Origin: Geobacter sp. AOG1
GTDB taxonomy: Bacteria > Desulfobacterota > Desulfuromonadia > Geobacterales > Geobacteraceae
Direction of reading: 5' to 3'
NCBI RefSeq assembly: GCF_019972315.1
Contig: NZ_BLIZ01000001.1
Span: 2,424,558 to 2,488,557, forward strand
DNA length: 64,000 bases
Made by a program: the position numbers and the translations under genes
Notes under the pieces: model-generated
What the model was told of the DNA's origin: nothing
The model's input: the letters and a program-made list of their open reading frames with translations, nothing else
Database searches by the model: none
Part shown: piece after piece, positions 1 to 7,685 of the stretch
Layout: each line of letters starts with the position of its first letter
How positions within the stretch are numbered: the first letter of the stretch is position 1

Positions 1-644
1 CAGTCATCGCCAAAGATCAGTTGAAGCCGCTCAATAAGGCCCTTGCCGACCAGCTCCCCATAAGGATAGCCGCCCAGTACAATTTCAACTTCATGTCCGC
101 CGCCGGTACCGCCATCCTCATTGCCGCGCTGCTCTCCGCGCTACTTTGTGGCCTGGGAGTGGGGGATACTGTGAAGATTGCCGGGAAAACCCTCGTCGAT
201 ATGCGCCTCCCAGCACTCACCGTCGCGTCGGTCCTTGGCCTGGCCTATATCATGAACGCCGCCGGTATGACCAACTGCCTCGGTCTCATGTTTACCAAGA
301 CCGGCCACCTGTTCCCCTTTATTGCCCCCTTCCTCGGCTGGCTGGGGGTCTTCCTGACCGGCTCCGACACCTCCAGCAACGTCCTGTTCGGCGGCCTGCA
401 GAAGGCGACCGCGGAACAGCTCGGCATCAACCCCATACTCACCGGGGCGGCCAACACGAGCGGCGGCGTCATGGGGAAGATGATCTCTCCCCAGTCCCTG
501 GCCGTAGCCTGCGCCGCCACCGGCATGGTTGGGGAGGAGGGGACTCTGTTCCGGTTCACCCTGAAGCATTCGATTTTTCTAACTGTTCTGGTGGGGATCA
601 TTGTATATCTGCAGGCATATGTCTTCCAGTGGATGATCCCTTGA
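1..644 (+). CDS. lctP: L-lactate permease, C-terminal part (5' end outside window)
   Basis: The reading frame is open from base 3, so the start lies left of the window; about 213 C-terminal residues are visible against roughly 550 for the family. The protein is an inner-membrane lactate permease of the LctP/GlcA family that imports lactate or glycolate. Several hydrophobic membrane segments can be seen, separated by short loops. Gly/Ser-rich stretches such as GSDTSSNVLFG and GAANTSGGVMGKMISPQS match the conserved C-terminal half of LctP. The next genes encode an FAD/FeS 2-hydroxyacid dehydrogenase and a FadR-type regulator, so the locus most likely imports and oxidises lactate. Family assignment is firm; lactate versus glycolate preference is inferred from context. 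Confidence 0.9.
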   Translation, partial: VIAKDQLKPLNKALADQLPIRIAAQYNFNFMSAAGTAILIAALLSALLCGLGVGDTVKIAGKTLVDMRLPALTVASVLGLAYIMNAAGMTNCLGLMFTKTGHLFPFIAPFLGWLGVFLTGSDTSSNVLFGGLQKATAEQLGINPILTGAANTSGGVMGKMISPQSLAVACAATGMVGEEGTLFRFTLKHSIFLTVLVGIIVYLQAYVFQWMIP

Positions 645-693
645 GAGAGGGATGCGGCTTTTCCGCCCTGGCTGTGTAAGTCTTCGGAAGCAG

Positions 694-780
694 TTGTGCG
701 GCGTAGCGCTGTTTATGCCCGATTTTTGGGTGCTACGCCTCCGCCCGCTTCCTTGACAGCCTTGCCAGGACGAAAAATCC
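694..780. repeat. Dispersed intergenic repeat, copy 1
   Basis: An 87-base stretch beginning TTGTGCGGCGTAGCG and ending GAAAAATCC fills most of the gap between lctP and glcD. It contains arms GGCGTAGC and GCTACGCC that can pair. A diverged copy of equal length lies at 26111-26197 before ribD. An open frame from 696 runs through it into glcD, but it is not needed for that protein. Confidence 0.6.
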
Positions 781-815
781 ACATCCCACGGAACGCTACA
801 GGATATGAGGTTGTT

Positions 816-2186
816 ATGGAAACTTCGTTCATTAATGAACTGAAAAATATTGTCGGCGAGCAATACACCCTTTTCGACAAGGAGTCGCTGGCAGTCTATG
901 GCTATGACTCGACGCCTGAACTGGAAAGCCTCCCCGGAGCGGTGGTGCTCCCCGGTACGCCGGGGGAGATCGCCAGGGTCATGGCGCTCTGCCATGACGC
1001 CGGCATCAGTGTCACTCCCCGTGGTTCGGGAACCAATCTTTCCGGCGGCTCCCTTTCGGCCGGCGGGGTGGTCCTCCAGACGAGCCGCCTGAACCGGATC
1101 GTGGAGATCGACGAGGAGAACCTGACCGCCACGGTGGAGACCGGGGTCATTACCAGTGCCCTCCACCGGGACGTGGAAGCGCGGGGACTCTTCTACCCTC
1201 CCGACCCGGGCAGCATGAACATCTCCACCATGGGGGGGAACGTGGCAGAAAACTCGGGCGGGTTGCGGGGGCTCAAGTACGGCGTAACGTCGGACTACGT
1301 TATGGGGCTCACCACGATACTTCCGAATGGCGAACTCCTGAAAACAGGGGGGAAGGCGGTCAAGAACGTGGCGGGCTACAACCTGAACGACCTGCTTGTC
1401 TCGTCGGAGGGGACCCTCGGCATCTTCACCGACGTGATGGTCAGGCTGATTCCCAAGCCCCAGGCGAAGAAAACCATGCTCGTCCATTTCCCCGAGCTGG
1501 AGCAGGCGGCCCTGACCGTCTCCCATATCATCGCTGCCCGGATCATACCGGCGACCCTGGAGTTCCTGGACAAGGTGACGATCAGGTGCGTGGAAGATTA
1601 CGCGAAGGTGGGGTTACCGCTGGACGTGGAGGCGGTGCTGCTTATCGAGGTGGACGGCCACCCGGCGATGGTGGAGGATGATGCCGCGGCCATACGGGCC
1701 ATCTGCGAGAAGCACCGCTGCTCCTTCTTCCAGACTGCCGCCACGGCTGACGAGGCGCTGAAGCTTTCCACCGCCCGGCGGGTGGCCCTCTCCGCCCTGG
1801 CCCGGGTCAAGCCGACCACCATCCTGGAGGACGCCACCGTCCCCCGGAGCTGCATCGCGCCGATGGTGAAGCTGATCCAGGAGACCGCACGGAAATACGA
1901 CCTCACCATCGGCACCTTCGGCCACGCGGGGGATGGCAACCTCCACCCCACCTGCCTGACCGACGAGCGGGACAAGGACGAGATCGCCCGTGCCCATCAG
2001 GCGTTTGCCGAGATCTTCGATGCCGCCATCGCCATGGGGGGGACCATCACCGGGGAGCACGGCGTCGGCCTGGCGAAGAAAAAGTACCTGCCGAAGCTGG
2101 TGGGGGAATCAGGGATCAGGGTGATGCGGGATATCAAGACGGCATTTGACCCGAAGGGGATTCTCAATCCCGGCAAAATGTTTTAA
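816..2186 (+). CDS. glcD: FAD-binding 2-hydroxyacid (D-lactate/glycolate) dehydrogenase subunit GlcD
   Basis: This 456-residue flavoprotein oxidises a 2-hydroxyacid, probably D-lactate or glycolate, and should pass electrons to the GlcF iron-sulfur subunit encoded next. The N-terminal PCMH-type FAD domain shows PRGSGTNLSGG near residues 68-78 and GSMNISTMGGNVAENSGG further on. The C-terminal domain carries GHAGDGNLHP and TGEHGVG, typical of the GlcD/Dld/VAO group. I chose ATG 816 because homologues start near METSFINELK; a frame opening at 696 would add 40 residues encoded inside an intergenic repeat. The site before ATG is weak (ATGAGG). Placement between a lactate permease and glcF argues for lactate, but the family is also annotated as glycolate oxidase. 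Confidence 0.9.
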   Translation: METSFINELKNIVGEQYTLFDKESLAVYGYDSTPELESLPGAVVLPGTPGEIARVMALCHDAGISVTPRGSGTNLSGGSLSAGGVVLQTSRLNRIVEIDEENLTATVETGVITSALHRDVEARGLFYPPDPGSMNISTMGGNVAENSGGLRGLKYGVTSDYVMGLTTILPNGELLKTGGKAVKNVAGYNLNDLLVSSEGTLGIFTDVMVRLIPKPQAKKTMLVHFPELEQAALTVSHIIAARIIPATLEFLDKVTIRCVEDYAKVGLPLDVEAVLLIEVDGHPAMVEDDAAAIRAICEKHRCSFFQTAATADEALKLSTARRVALSALARVKPTTILEDATVPRSCIAPMVKLIQETARKYDLTIGTFGHAGDGNLHPTCLTDERDKDEIARAHQAFAEIFDAAIAMGGTITGEHGVGLAKKKYLPKLVGESGIRVMRDIKTAFDPKGILNPGKMF

Positions 2187-2251
2187 ACGGTGACCGGTGA
2201 TCAGGGACCGGTAAGATTTTACTGGTCCCGGGTCCCCAGTCCCGGGTCACG
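2187..2251. repeat. Intergenic hairpin repeat (GGGACCGG type), copy 1
   Basis: The glcD-glcF spacer holds GGGACCGGTAA and TTACTGGTCCC, an 11-bp stem with one G-U pair around GATT at about 2203-2228, followed by repeats of CCCGGGTC and CCCAGTCCC. A related arrangement lies after smpB at 54200-54262. It could be a weak intra-operon attenuator or a passive repeat. Confidence 0.5.
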
Positions 2252-2260
2252 GGGTTTCCA

Positions 2261-3502
2261 ATGGATTACGAAAAACTGATCAACTGCATGCGCTGCGGCA
2301 TGTGTCTTCCCCACTGCCCGACCTACAAGGAGACCTTCCTGGAGACAGCTTCTCCCCGCGGGAGGGTGGCGCTGGTCCGCAAGTTCCAGGAAGGGGAATT
2401 GGAGGCGAGCGAGCGGTTCCTCGACTATCTCTCCCTCTGTCTCGACTGCCAGGCCTGTGCGTCCGCCTGCCCCTGCGGGGTGAACGCCGGCGAACTGGTT
2501 GCCGAATTCAAGTGCGAGAAGAAGGACCGGGATGGACTCACCTTCATGGAGGAACTCGTTTTGCACCGGCTCCTCCCCCACCCGGACCGCCTGGAGACGG
2601 CGGTATCCCCCCTGAAGCTCTACCAACGCTCCGGCCTGCAGAGAGTAGTGCGCAAACTAGGGCTGCTCAAGATGTTTCCACCCCGCCTGTCGCGGATGGA
2701 GGGACTTCTCCCCGAACTGCCGGCCAGCCCGCTCAGGCGTACTCTCCAGGAAGTTACGCCGGCCCAGGGGGAAGAGCGGGGGACCGTCGGTTTTTTCCTT
2801 GGCTGCGTCATGAGCCTGGTCTTTTCCGAGGCGAGCTTCGCCACCGTCCAGCTCCTTTCCGCCCTCGGCTACCGGGTTATCACCCCGAAGGCCCAGAAAT
2901 GCTGCGGTGCACCGAACATGCTCGCCTCCGACCGGGCGGGCATGGAAGAGATGGCCCGCTTTAACGTGGAACTGTTCAGCAGCTACGACCTCGACTTCAT
3001 CGTGACCGATTGCGGCGGCTGCGGTGCCGAACTGAAGAAGTACGGCCACCACCTGGAAGGTGACGGCCATGCGGCTATTTTCAGCGCCAAGGTGCGCGAC
3101 ATCTCCCAGGTGCTCGTCGAAGGGGCGGCTCTGCTCGGGGAGAAGCTGCACCCCCTGCCGTACCGGGTCACCTACCACGACCCCTGTCATATCGCCCACT
3201 GCCAGGGAATCAGGAACGAGCCGCGGCAGCTTCTCCGGATGGTGCCGGGCCTCGACTATCGGGAACTTGCCGATGCGGATGCCTGCTGCGGCAGTGCCGG
3301 TACCTACAACATCGAGCGACCGGAGATGGCCGACCGGGTGCTCCGGCGCAAGCTCGACACGATCCGGAACACCGGCGCCGAGTACCTGGTGACGAGCAAT
3401 CCCGGTTGCCTGCTGCAGCTGAAACAGGCCCTCGCCCGGACGGAACCCCAGGTCCGGGTCATCCATCTGACCGAACTGTTACAGACGAGCATGACCGGCT
3501 GA
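2261..3502 (+). CDS. glcF: Iron-sulfur subunit of 2-hydroxyacid dehydrogenase (GlcF-like)
   Basis: This 413-residue protein should relay electrons from the GlcD flavoprotein to the quinone pool. The N-terminus has two 4Fe-4S motifs: C9-x2-C12-x2-C15-x3-C19, and a second cluster around CLDCQACASACPCG near residues 58-72. Two cysteine-rich CCG domains follow, one containing AQKCCGAPNML and TDCGGCGAEL, the other HDPCHIAHCQG and DACCGSAG. Length and order match GlcF. It follows glcD by about 75 bases on the same strand, and a terminator lies downstream at 3605-3633, so lctP, glcD and glcF probably form one transcript. Confidence 0.92.
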   Translation: MDYEKLINCMRCGMCLPHCPTYKETFLETASPRGRVALVRKFQEGELEASERFLDYLSLCLDCQACASACPCGVNAGELVAEFKCEKKDRDGLTFMEELVLHRLLPHPDRLETAVSPLKLYQRSGLQRVVRKLGLLKMFPPRLSRMEGLLPELPASPLRRTLQEVTPAQGEERGTVGFFLGCVMSLVFSEASFATVQLLSALGYRVITPKAQKCCGAPNMLASDRAGMEEMARFNVELFSSYDLDFIVTDCGGCGAELKKYGHHLEGDGHAAIFSAKVRDISQVLVEGAALLGEKLHPLPYRVTYHDPCHIAHCQGIRNEPRQLLRMVPGLDYRELADADACCGSAGTYNIERPEMADRVLRRKLDTIRNTGAEYLVTSNPGCLLQLKQALARTEPQVRVIHLTELLQTSMTG

Positions 3503-3574
3503 TTCGGCAGAAGCTGTCCGAAGCAAGCCAGGACAACTCCACCAGCCGTACCATGGCGCATTTTAACCGTAATC

Positions 3575-3603
3575 TTGTTGCCATCGGCGGGGTAATGTAG
3601 TAT
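3575..3603 (+). promoter_or_regulatory. Probable sigma70 promoter of the FadR-type regulator
   Basis: TTGTTG at 3575-3580, a 17-bp spacer and TAGTAT at 3598-3603 form a plausible promoter. The predicted transcription start, about 3610, falls inside the left arm of the following terminator hairpin, so this transcript would lack a complete hairpin. Predicted by eye only. Confidence 0.45.
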
Positions 3604-3604
3604 T

Positions 3605-3633
3605 AAAAAGGGCTGAAATTAGCCCTTTTTTTT
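3605..3633 (+). terminator. Rho-independent terminator after glcF
   Basis: AAAAAGGGCT (3605-3614) pairs perfectly with AGCCCTTTTT (3621-3630) around the loop GAAATT, and T continues to 3633. It ends only 11 bases before the regulator ATG at 3645. Confidence 0.85.
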
Positions 3634-3644
3634 ATTGGAACAGT

Positions 3645-4364
3645 ATGAATTTCAAACCGATCAAACCGAAGAAGGTTTCCACCCAGATAGCTGACCAGAT
3701 CCGCACCTCGATCCTGGCCGGGGAGTTCAATCCGGGTGACAAGCTCCCCCCCGAGCGGGAGCTGGCCGAGATGTTCGGCGTTTCCCGCCCGTCGGTGCGG
3801 GAGGCCCTCAACATGCTGGCGGCATCTGGCCTGGTGGAGTCCTACCAGGGTGGGGGGACGGTGGTCAAGTCCCTCGTGGAGACCTCGGCCGGCAATACGC
3901 TCTCCGATCTCATCAAGGTGGAACGGGCGCGGGCGCTGGACGTCGTCGAGGTACGGAAGGGGATGGAGACCTGGACTGCCTACTATGCGGCCCAGCGGGC
4001 CCTTCCGGAGGATGTGCGGAAATTGGAGGAAATAGTTGCCCAGATGGAGCGGAATCTGGACGGTATGAAGCCGTCGCAGGATCTGGACGCCAATTTCCAT
4101 ATCGTCATCGCCCGGGCCACCCATAACGTGGTCTGGCAGCACCTCATGCAGAGCATCTTCGATGCCATGCAGGAGTTCCAGAATAGTGTCTGGCGGGCGG
4201 TCTACATGGCCGGAGAGGACCACCGCACCCTGTTCGGCCAGCACCAGGCCATCTTCCTGGCCATCAGGGACCGTGACCCGGAGCGGGCTCGGGACGCCAT
4301 GCTGGCCCACCTCACTTTTGCCGAACAGCGGAGCAGCGCCTACGTCCGGCAGGCAAAAAACTGA
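3645..4364 (+). CDS. GntR-family transcriptional regulator, FadR subfamily (LldR/PdhR-like)
   Basis: This is a 239-residue cytoplasmic DNA-binding regulator. The N-terminal winged helix (about residues 10-75) contains the GntR signature LPPERELAEMFGVSRPSVREAL, here split across FNPGDKLPPERELAEMF and SRPSVREALNMLAASG. The C-terminal half (about 90-225) is an all-helical FCD ligand-binding domain with metal-ligand-like residues D/H in DLDANFHIVIARATHN and AGEDHRTLFGQHQ. FCD regulators of this type respond to lactate, pyruvate or similar acids, so control of lctP-glcDF is likely. The start ATG at 3645 has no clear ribosome binding site and lies just beyond a terminator hairpin. The actual effector is not visible in the sequence. 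Confidence 0.88.
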   Translation: MNFKPIKPKKVSTQIADQIRTSILAGEFNPGDKLPPERELAEMFGVSRPSVREALNMLAASGLVESYQGGGTVVKSLVETSAGNTLSDLIKVERARALDVVEVRKGMETWTAYYAAQRALPEDVRKLEEIVAQMERNLDGMKPSQDLDANFHIVIARATHNVVWQHLMQSIFDAMQEFQNSVWRAVYMAGEDHRTLFGQHQAIFLAIRDRDPERARDAMLAHLTFAEQRSSAYVRQAKN

Positions 4365-4385
4365 TAGTACCTTCATATGAACGTG

Positions 4386-4420
4386 AAAGGCCCACCCGTT
4401 TCGGCAGGTGGGCCTTTTTC
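4386..4420. terminator. Bidirectional terminator between convergent genes
   Basis: AAAGGCCCACC (4386-4396) pairs with GGTGGGCCTTT around a short loop and is followed by a T run, with A residues on the other side. It can end both the regulator transcript and the convergent response-regulator transcript. Confidence 0.85.
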
Positions 4421-4468
4421 AGGTCCGGGAACGTTTTTAAGAAGTGGTAACAGGAGCCGGCTCCCGCA

Positions 4469-5152
4469 TTATTCGTCCGGCTGCACTGCCTCGTATTTAT
4501 AGCCGACGCCGTAGACCGAATGGATGATATCTGCGCCGGGGCTCACTTCTTCGATCTTTCTGCGCAGCTTCTTGATGTGGCTGTCGATGGTGCGGTCGCT
4601 GACGATGCGCTGGTCGGGGTAGATCCGGTCCATGAGCAGCTGCCGGCCGTAGATGCGGCCAGGATTGGCGGCCAGGAACTGCAGCAGCTTGAATTCCACC
4701 GCCGTCAACTCCAGGTCGTGGCCGTTGAGTGTCGCCTGCAGGCGTGACTCGTCGAGAACCAGTCCGGACGACTGAAGTGTCTGCCCCCCGCCGGTACGGC
4801 GCAGGACTGCCTTCACCCTGGCCACAACCTCCCGCGGGCTGTACGGCTTGCAGATGTAGTCGTCGGCTCCCAGTTCCAGCCCCAGCAGGCGGTCGATCTC
4901 CTCGATGCGGGCGGTGACCATGATGATCGGCACCGAGGAAAAGGTGCGGATCTCCTTGCAGATCTCCAAGCCGTCACGACCCGGCAGCATCAGGTCGAGC
5001 AGGATGAGATCGGGCATCCGTTCCCGGACCCAGGGGACCACCTCTCCACCGGTTGCCAGGCAGAACGGATCGAACCCCCCCTGCCGCAGGTAATCCCGCA
5101 ACAGTTCCGCAAGCTTCTGCTCATCCTCCACAACCAGAACCTTTCCGGTCAT
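4469..5152 (-). CDS. OmpR-family response regulator (BaeR-like)
   Basis: This 227-residue response regulator has an N-terminal receiver domain with acidic residues E9-D10, phospho-acceptor D53 in LILLDLMLPG, T in MVTAR and K in CKPYSPRE. A C-terminal winged helix follows (about 130-222) with ELTAVEFKLLQFLAANPGR and a recognition region around RTIDSHIKKLRRK. Its ATG overlaps the stop codon of the histidine kinase gene by four bases (ATGA), so the two are translationally coupled. The divergently transcribed Spy-like gene and the downstream MacAB-type exporter resemble the targets of BaeR/CpxR envelope-stress regulators. Control of those genes is inferred from context, not seen as a binding site. 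Confidence 0.9.
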   Translation of the reverse strand: MTGKVLVVEDEQKLAELLRDYLRQGGFDPFCLATGGEVVPWVRERMPDLILLDLMLPGRDGLEICKEIRTFSSVPIIMVTARIEEIDRLLGLELGADDYICKPYSPREVVARVKAVLRRTGGGQTLQSSGLVLDESRLQATLNGHDLELTAVEFKLLQFLAANPGRIYGRQLLMDRIYPDQRIVSDRTIDSHIKKLRRKIEEVSPGADIIHSVYGVGYKYEAVQPDE

Positions 5153-6597
5153 CGGTTTCCCTCCGCAAGCGGCAGCGTAACGCTGATTTCTATACCACCC
5201 CGCGCCGAATTCCGAGCGGCGATGCTGCCGGCGTGGGCCTCGACGATGTTCCGGCAGATGGCCAGGCCGAGTCCGGCACCTCCGGCGGCGCGATTCCGGG
5301 ATGTCTCCACCCGATAGAGCCGGTCGAACAGCCTGTCCAAGTCTTCCTTCGCCACTCCTGGTGCCGAATCCTCCATGTCGACCTTTGCCATGCCGTCACT
5401 ACAGGTGAGACGAATTGCGACCTCTCCCCCCGGGTCGGTGTATTTCAGCGCGTTGTCCAGCAGGTTGGTGAAGAGCTGGTGAAGCCGTTCGGCGTCGGCG
5501 AAGATCATTGCCGGCTTTTCCCAGGGGACGGCGGTGGCGAGCGTGATGTTTTTGCGGGCGAATTCCTGGCGGTAGGGGGCAAGCGCGGTAGAGATGAGGC
5601 TGGTCAGGTCAAGTTCTTCCTTGTGGTAGGTCAATGCCCCCAGGTCGGAGAGCGAAAGCTGGTAGAGGTCGTCCACCAGGCGTCCCAGGCGGAGCACCTC
5701 CCCATGGAGGGAATGGATTGCCGGCGGGTTCACCGGCCGGACGCCATCCTGGAGTGCCTCGATTTCTCCCCGCAGGACGGTCAGGGGGGTGCGCAGCTCG
5801 TGGGAGATGTCCGCGACCCACTGGCGCCTTGCCTGATCGTTTTTTTCAAGGGTCAGGGCAAGGGCGTTGAAATCGCGGGCGAGATGACCCAGTTCGTCGC
5901 CGGAGGTTACCGGTACCCGCGCGGCGAATTCCCCGGCCGCCAGGCGGTCGGTGGCAGTGGCCAAGGCCCGGATCGGCCGGACCAGACGGCGTGCCAGGAG
6001 GAGGGAGAAGCCAGCGGCCACCAGTACTACCATTCCCGCCACCATGGCAAGGGCGAATTTCTGCTCTTTCAGAAAACGGACCTGGTGCTCGTCAGACAGC
6101 TGTTTGCGCGGCAGGAGCCCCAGGTATCCCACGATCTGGTCCTGATGATGGAGTGGCCTGGTCACGGCATTGGCGGGGATATCCTTCGGACCGATGAGTG
6201 GCAGTTTGCCGGTATCGAGCAGGAAAACCCGCATGGCGAAGCCACGCCCCAGGTGGGGTGGCAGGGGAGGGCGAGAGTCCTTTCCGTCAGGTGGAGAGGC
6301 GTTCTGACCCCGCCGTGCTCGGTCCGGAGTGCCCGGTTCCTCGTCGGGAATGGAGGCGACAAGGATGCGACGCCACGCGCCCGGGTCGTTTTTCAGGAAA
6401 TCCCAGCTTTCCTGCGTCGCGTAACGCTCTTCCAGTTGTCCGGCAAGCCTGGTGAGGCGCGTCTGCTCGATGCTCCCCACATAGCGCTTGAATCCTCGGT
6501 CGATGCTCCACTGCATGATGATGAACATGCTGACCACTGACAGGAACGCGGCGGCCAGGATCGCCAGGAAAAGCCGCTGAGTGATGCCGATCTTCAT
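5149..6597 (-). CDS. Envelope-stress sensor histidine kinase (BaeS-like)
   Basis: This 482-residue membrane histidine kinase has a first membrane helix at about residues 8-30, a periplasmic sensor of about 150 residues, and a second helix at about 181-202. It is followed by HAMP (about 203-255), HisKA with H266 in DISHELRTPLTVL, and HATPase_c with NLLDNALKYTDPGG and [18 protein letters not shown]. The periplasmic part contains a proline/arginine-rich stretch near residues 85-115. It is transcribed ahead of the response regulator with a four-base overlap. Architecture and neighbours match BaeS-type sensors of envelope damage or toxic compounds. The stimulus cannot be read from the sequence. 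Confidence 0.9.
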   Translation of the reverse strand: MKIGITQRLFLAILAAAFLSVVSMFIIMQWSIDRGFKRYVGSIEQTRLTRLAGQLEERYATQESWDFLKNDPGAWRRILVASIPDEEPGTPDRARRGQNASPPDGKDSRPPLPPHLGRGFAMRVFLLDTGKLPLIGPKDIPANAVTRPLHHQDQIVGYLGLLPRKQLSDEHQVRFLKEQKFALAMVAGMVVLVAAGFSLLLARRLVRPIRALATATDRLAAGEFAARVPVTSGDELGHLARDFNALALTLEKNDQARRQWVADISHELRTPLTVLRGEIEALQDGVRPVNPPAIHSLHGEVLRLGRLVDDLYQLSLSDLGALTYHKEELDLTSLISTALAPYRQEFARKNITLATAVPWEKPAMIFADAERLHQLFTNLLDNALKYTDPGGEVAIRLTCSDGMAKVDMEDSAPGVAKEDLDRLFDRLYRVETSRNRAAGGAGLGLAICRNIVEAHAGSIAARNSARGGIEISVTLPLAEGNR

Positions 6598-6809
6598 TGC
6601 TCTACCCCATGTGAGCCCACGTCTCGTTTTCAGTAACCCGCTGATTGAACTTTATCACAAGAAATTGGCGGATAACCATCTTCAAAATGGTGCATTACCG
6701 CCTTTCCTCATTTCCTCCACAATTCAGCCACATTTCCCTGGTATTTGTTTTCCCAGCGCATGACGTCGCGTCGGTGGCGTCCATAAAGAGTGACGAAAGG
6801 AGAAACATC

Positions 6810-7316
6810 GTGAAACGACAGATCATCATTGGTACTTTTTTGGCGGCGACGCTGGCAGGGGGGAGCTACGGCACGTGGGAGGTGAGCGCTGCCACTACCA
6901 GGCCGGCAAAGGGGATGCAGGAAGGGCGAGGACCGACGGGGGAGATGTTCCCTGAGAAACGCCTTGCCCGCATGGCCCGGGAACTGGGTTTGAGTGATGC
7001 CCAGCAGGCACAGATCAAGGCCATTTTTGCGGCAGAGCGGGAGAAGAACGGGCCGCTCATGGAAAAAATGAAGGCGTACCGGAAGCAGCTCCATGATGCT
7101 GCGAAGGCCACTCCCTTTGACGAGGCGGCTGTCCGAACTGTTGCCACGAACCAGGCTCAGGTCGAGGTCGAGTTGGCAGTATCCCGTGCCCGGATACAGA
7201 GCCAGATCAACGGCATACTCACCCCTGAGCAGCGGCAAAAGCTCGAAAAACTTCGCCCCCCCATGGGGAAAGGGGAAAGGCTTCCTCCCCCTCCTGACGA
7301 CGAGCCCCTTCCCTGA
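6810..7316 (+). CDS. Spy/CpxP-family periplasmic chaperone-like protein
   Basis: This is a 168-residue exported protein. I chose GTG 6810 because GAAAGGAG lies just upstream and the protein then begins with MKRQIIIGTFLAATLAGG, a normal signal peptide; an upstream frame would add an implausible leader. The mature part is charged and helical and has two LTxxQ-like motifs, LSDAQQ at about 61-66 and LTPEQR at about 137-142, the signature of the Spy/CpxP family. Members are periplasmic chaperones or metal-responsive modulators induced by Bae or Cpx systems. It is divergent from the BaeSR-like pair, which is the classical arrangement. A perfect stem-loop follows at 7328-7358. Confidence 0.8.
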   Translation: MKRQIIIGTFLAATLAGGSYGTWEVSAATTRPAKGMQEGRGPTGEMFPEKRLARMARELGLSDAQQAQIKAIFAAEREKNGPLMEKMKAYRKQLHDAAKATPFDEAAVRTVATNQAQVEVELAVSRARIQSQINGILTPEQRQKLEKLRPPMGKGERLPPPPDDEPLP

Positions 7317-7327
7317 TTTCGTGACGA

Positions 7328-7358
7328 CCACCCCCGGCTGTATGGCAGCCGGGGGTGG
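7328..7358 (+). terminator. Strong stem-loop after the Spy-like gene
   Basis: CCACCCCCGGCTG pairs perfectly over 13 bp with CAGCCGGGGGTGG around a five-base loop. No T tract follows directly, so it may be a 3'-end stabiliser, a partial terminator or a processing site rather than a classical terminator. Confidence 0.55.
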
Positions 7359-7406
7359 CATGTGCCGGTTTTCGAAAAATGCATCTGCAGAAAGGTGACC
7401 AAAAAT

Positions 7407-7595
7407 ATGGCAACGACCTATTATTTCTGGTGTTTTAGCTGCCAACGGGCTTTTAGCTGTGACGCAGATGAGCGACAGCCCATATGTCCCAACGAACACT
7501 GCACCTCGCGATACACCTATCGGTGGCAGACATTGCGACTTTTGGAACGAACGTTACCGGTTATTCCGGTTCCGGGGGACAGGTATTCATTTTAA
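7407..7595 (+). CDS. Small zinc-ribbon-like protein
   Basis: A 62-residue frame starts at ATG 7407 behind AAAGGTG. It has C9-x2-C12 and C27-x4-C32, plus C18, and many aromatic residues (YYFWCF near the start). The cysteine spacing suggests one small zinc ribbon, but I do not recognise the family. It lies between the Spy-like gene and the efflux adaptor on the same strand, so it may be part of the envelope-stress unit. The start at 7362 would add 15 residues without a ribosome binding site. Being short and without a known homologue, it remains a probable rather than certain gene. Confidence 0.55.
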   Translation: MATTYYFWCFSCQRAFSCDADERQPICPNEHCTSRYTYRWQTLRLLERTLPVIPVPGDRYSF

Positions 7596-7685
7596 GCAGA
7601 TTCTAGGCACGCCTGCCTTTACCGACCACGTGATCACGTTCGCCCGGGCCGGTAGTAATGCAATTCGCAGCAAAGGAAACAAGCC

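Noticed and set aside
5053-6540. Long open frame on the plus strand opposite the BaeS-like kinase
   Set aside because: It is the antisense shadow of a well-supported histidine kinase in GC-rich DNA; the protein has no recognisable domain.
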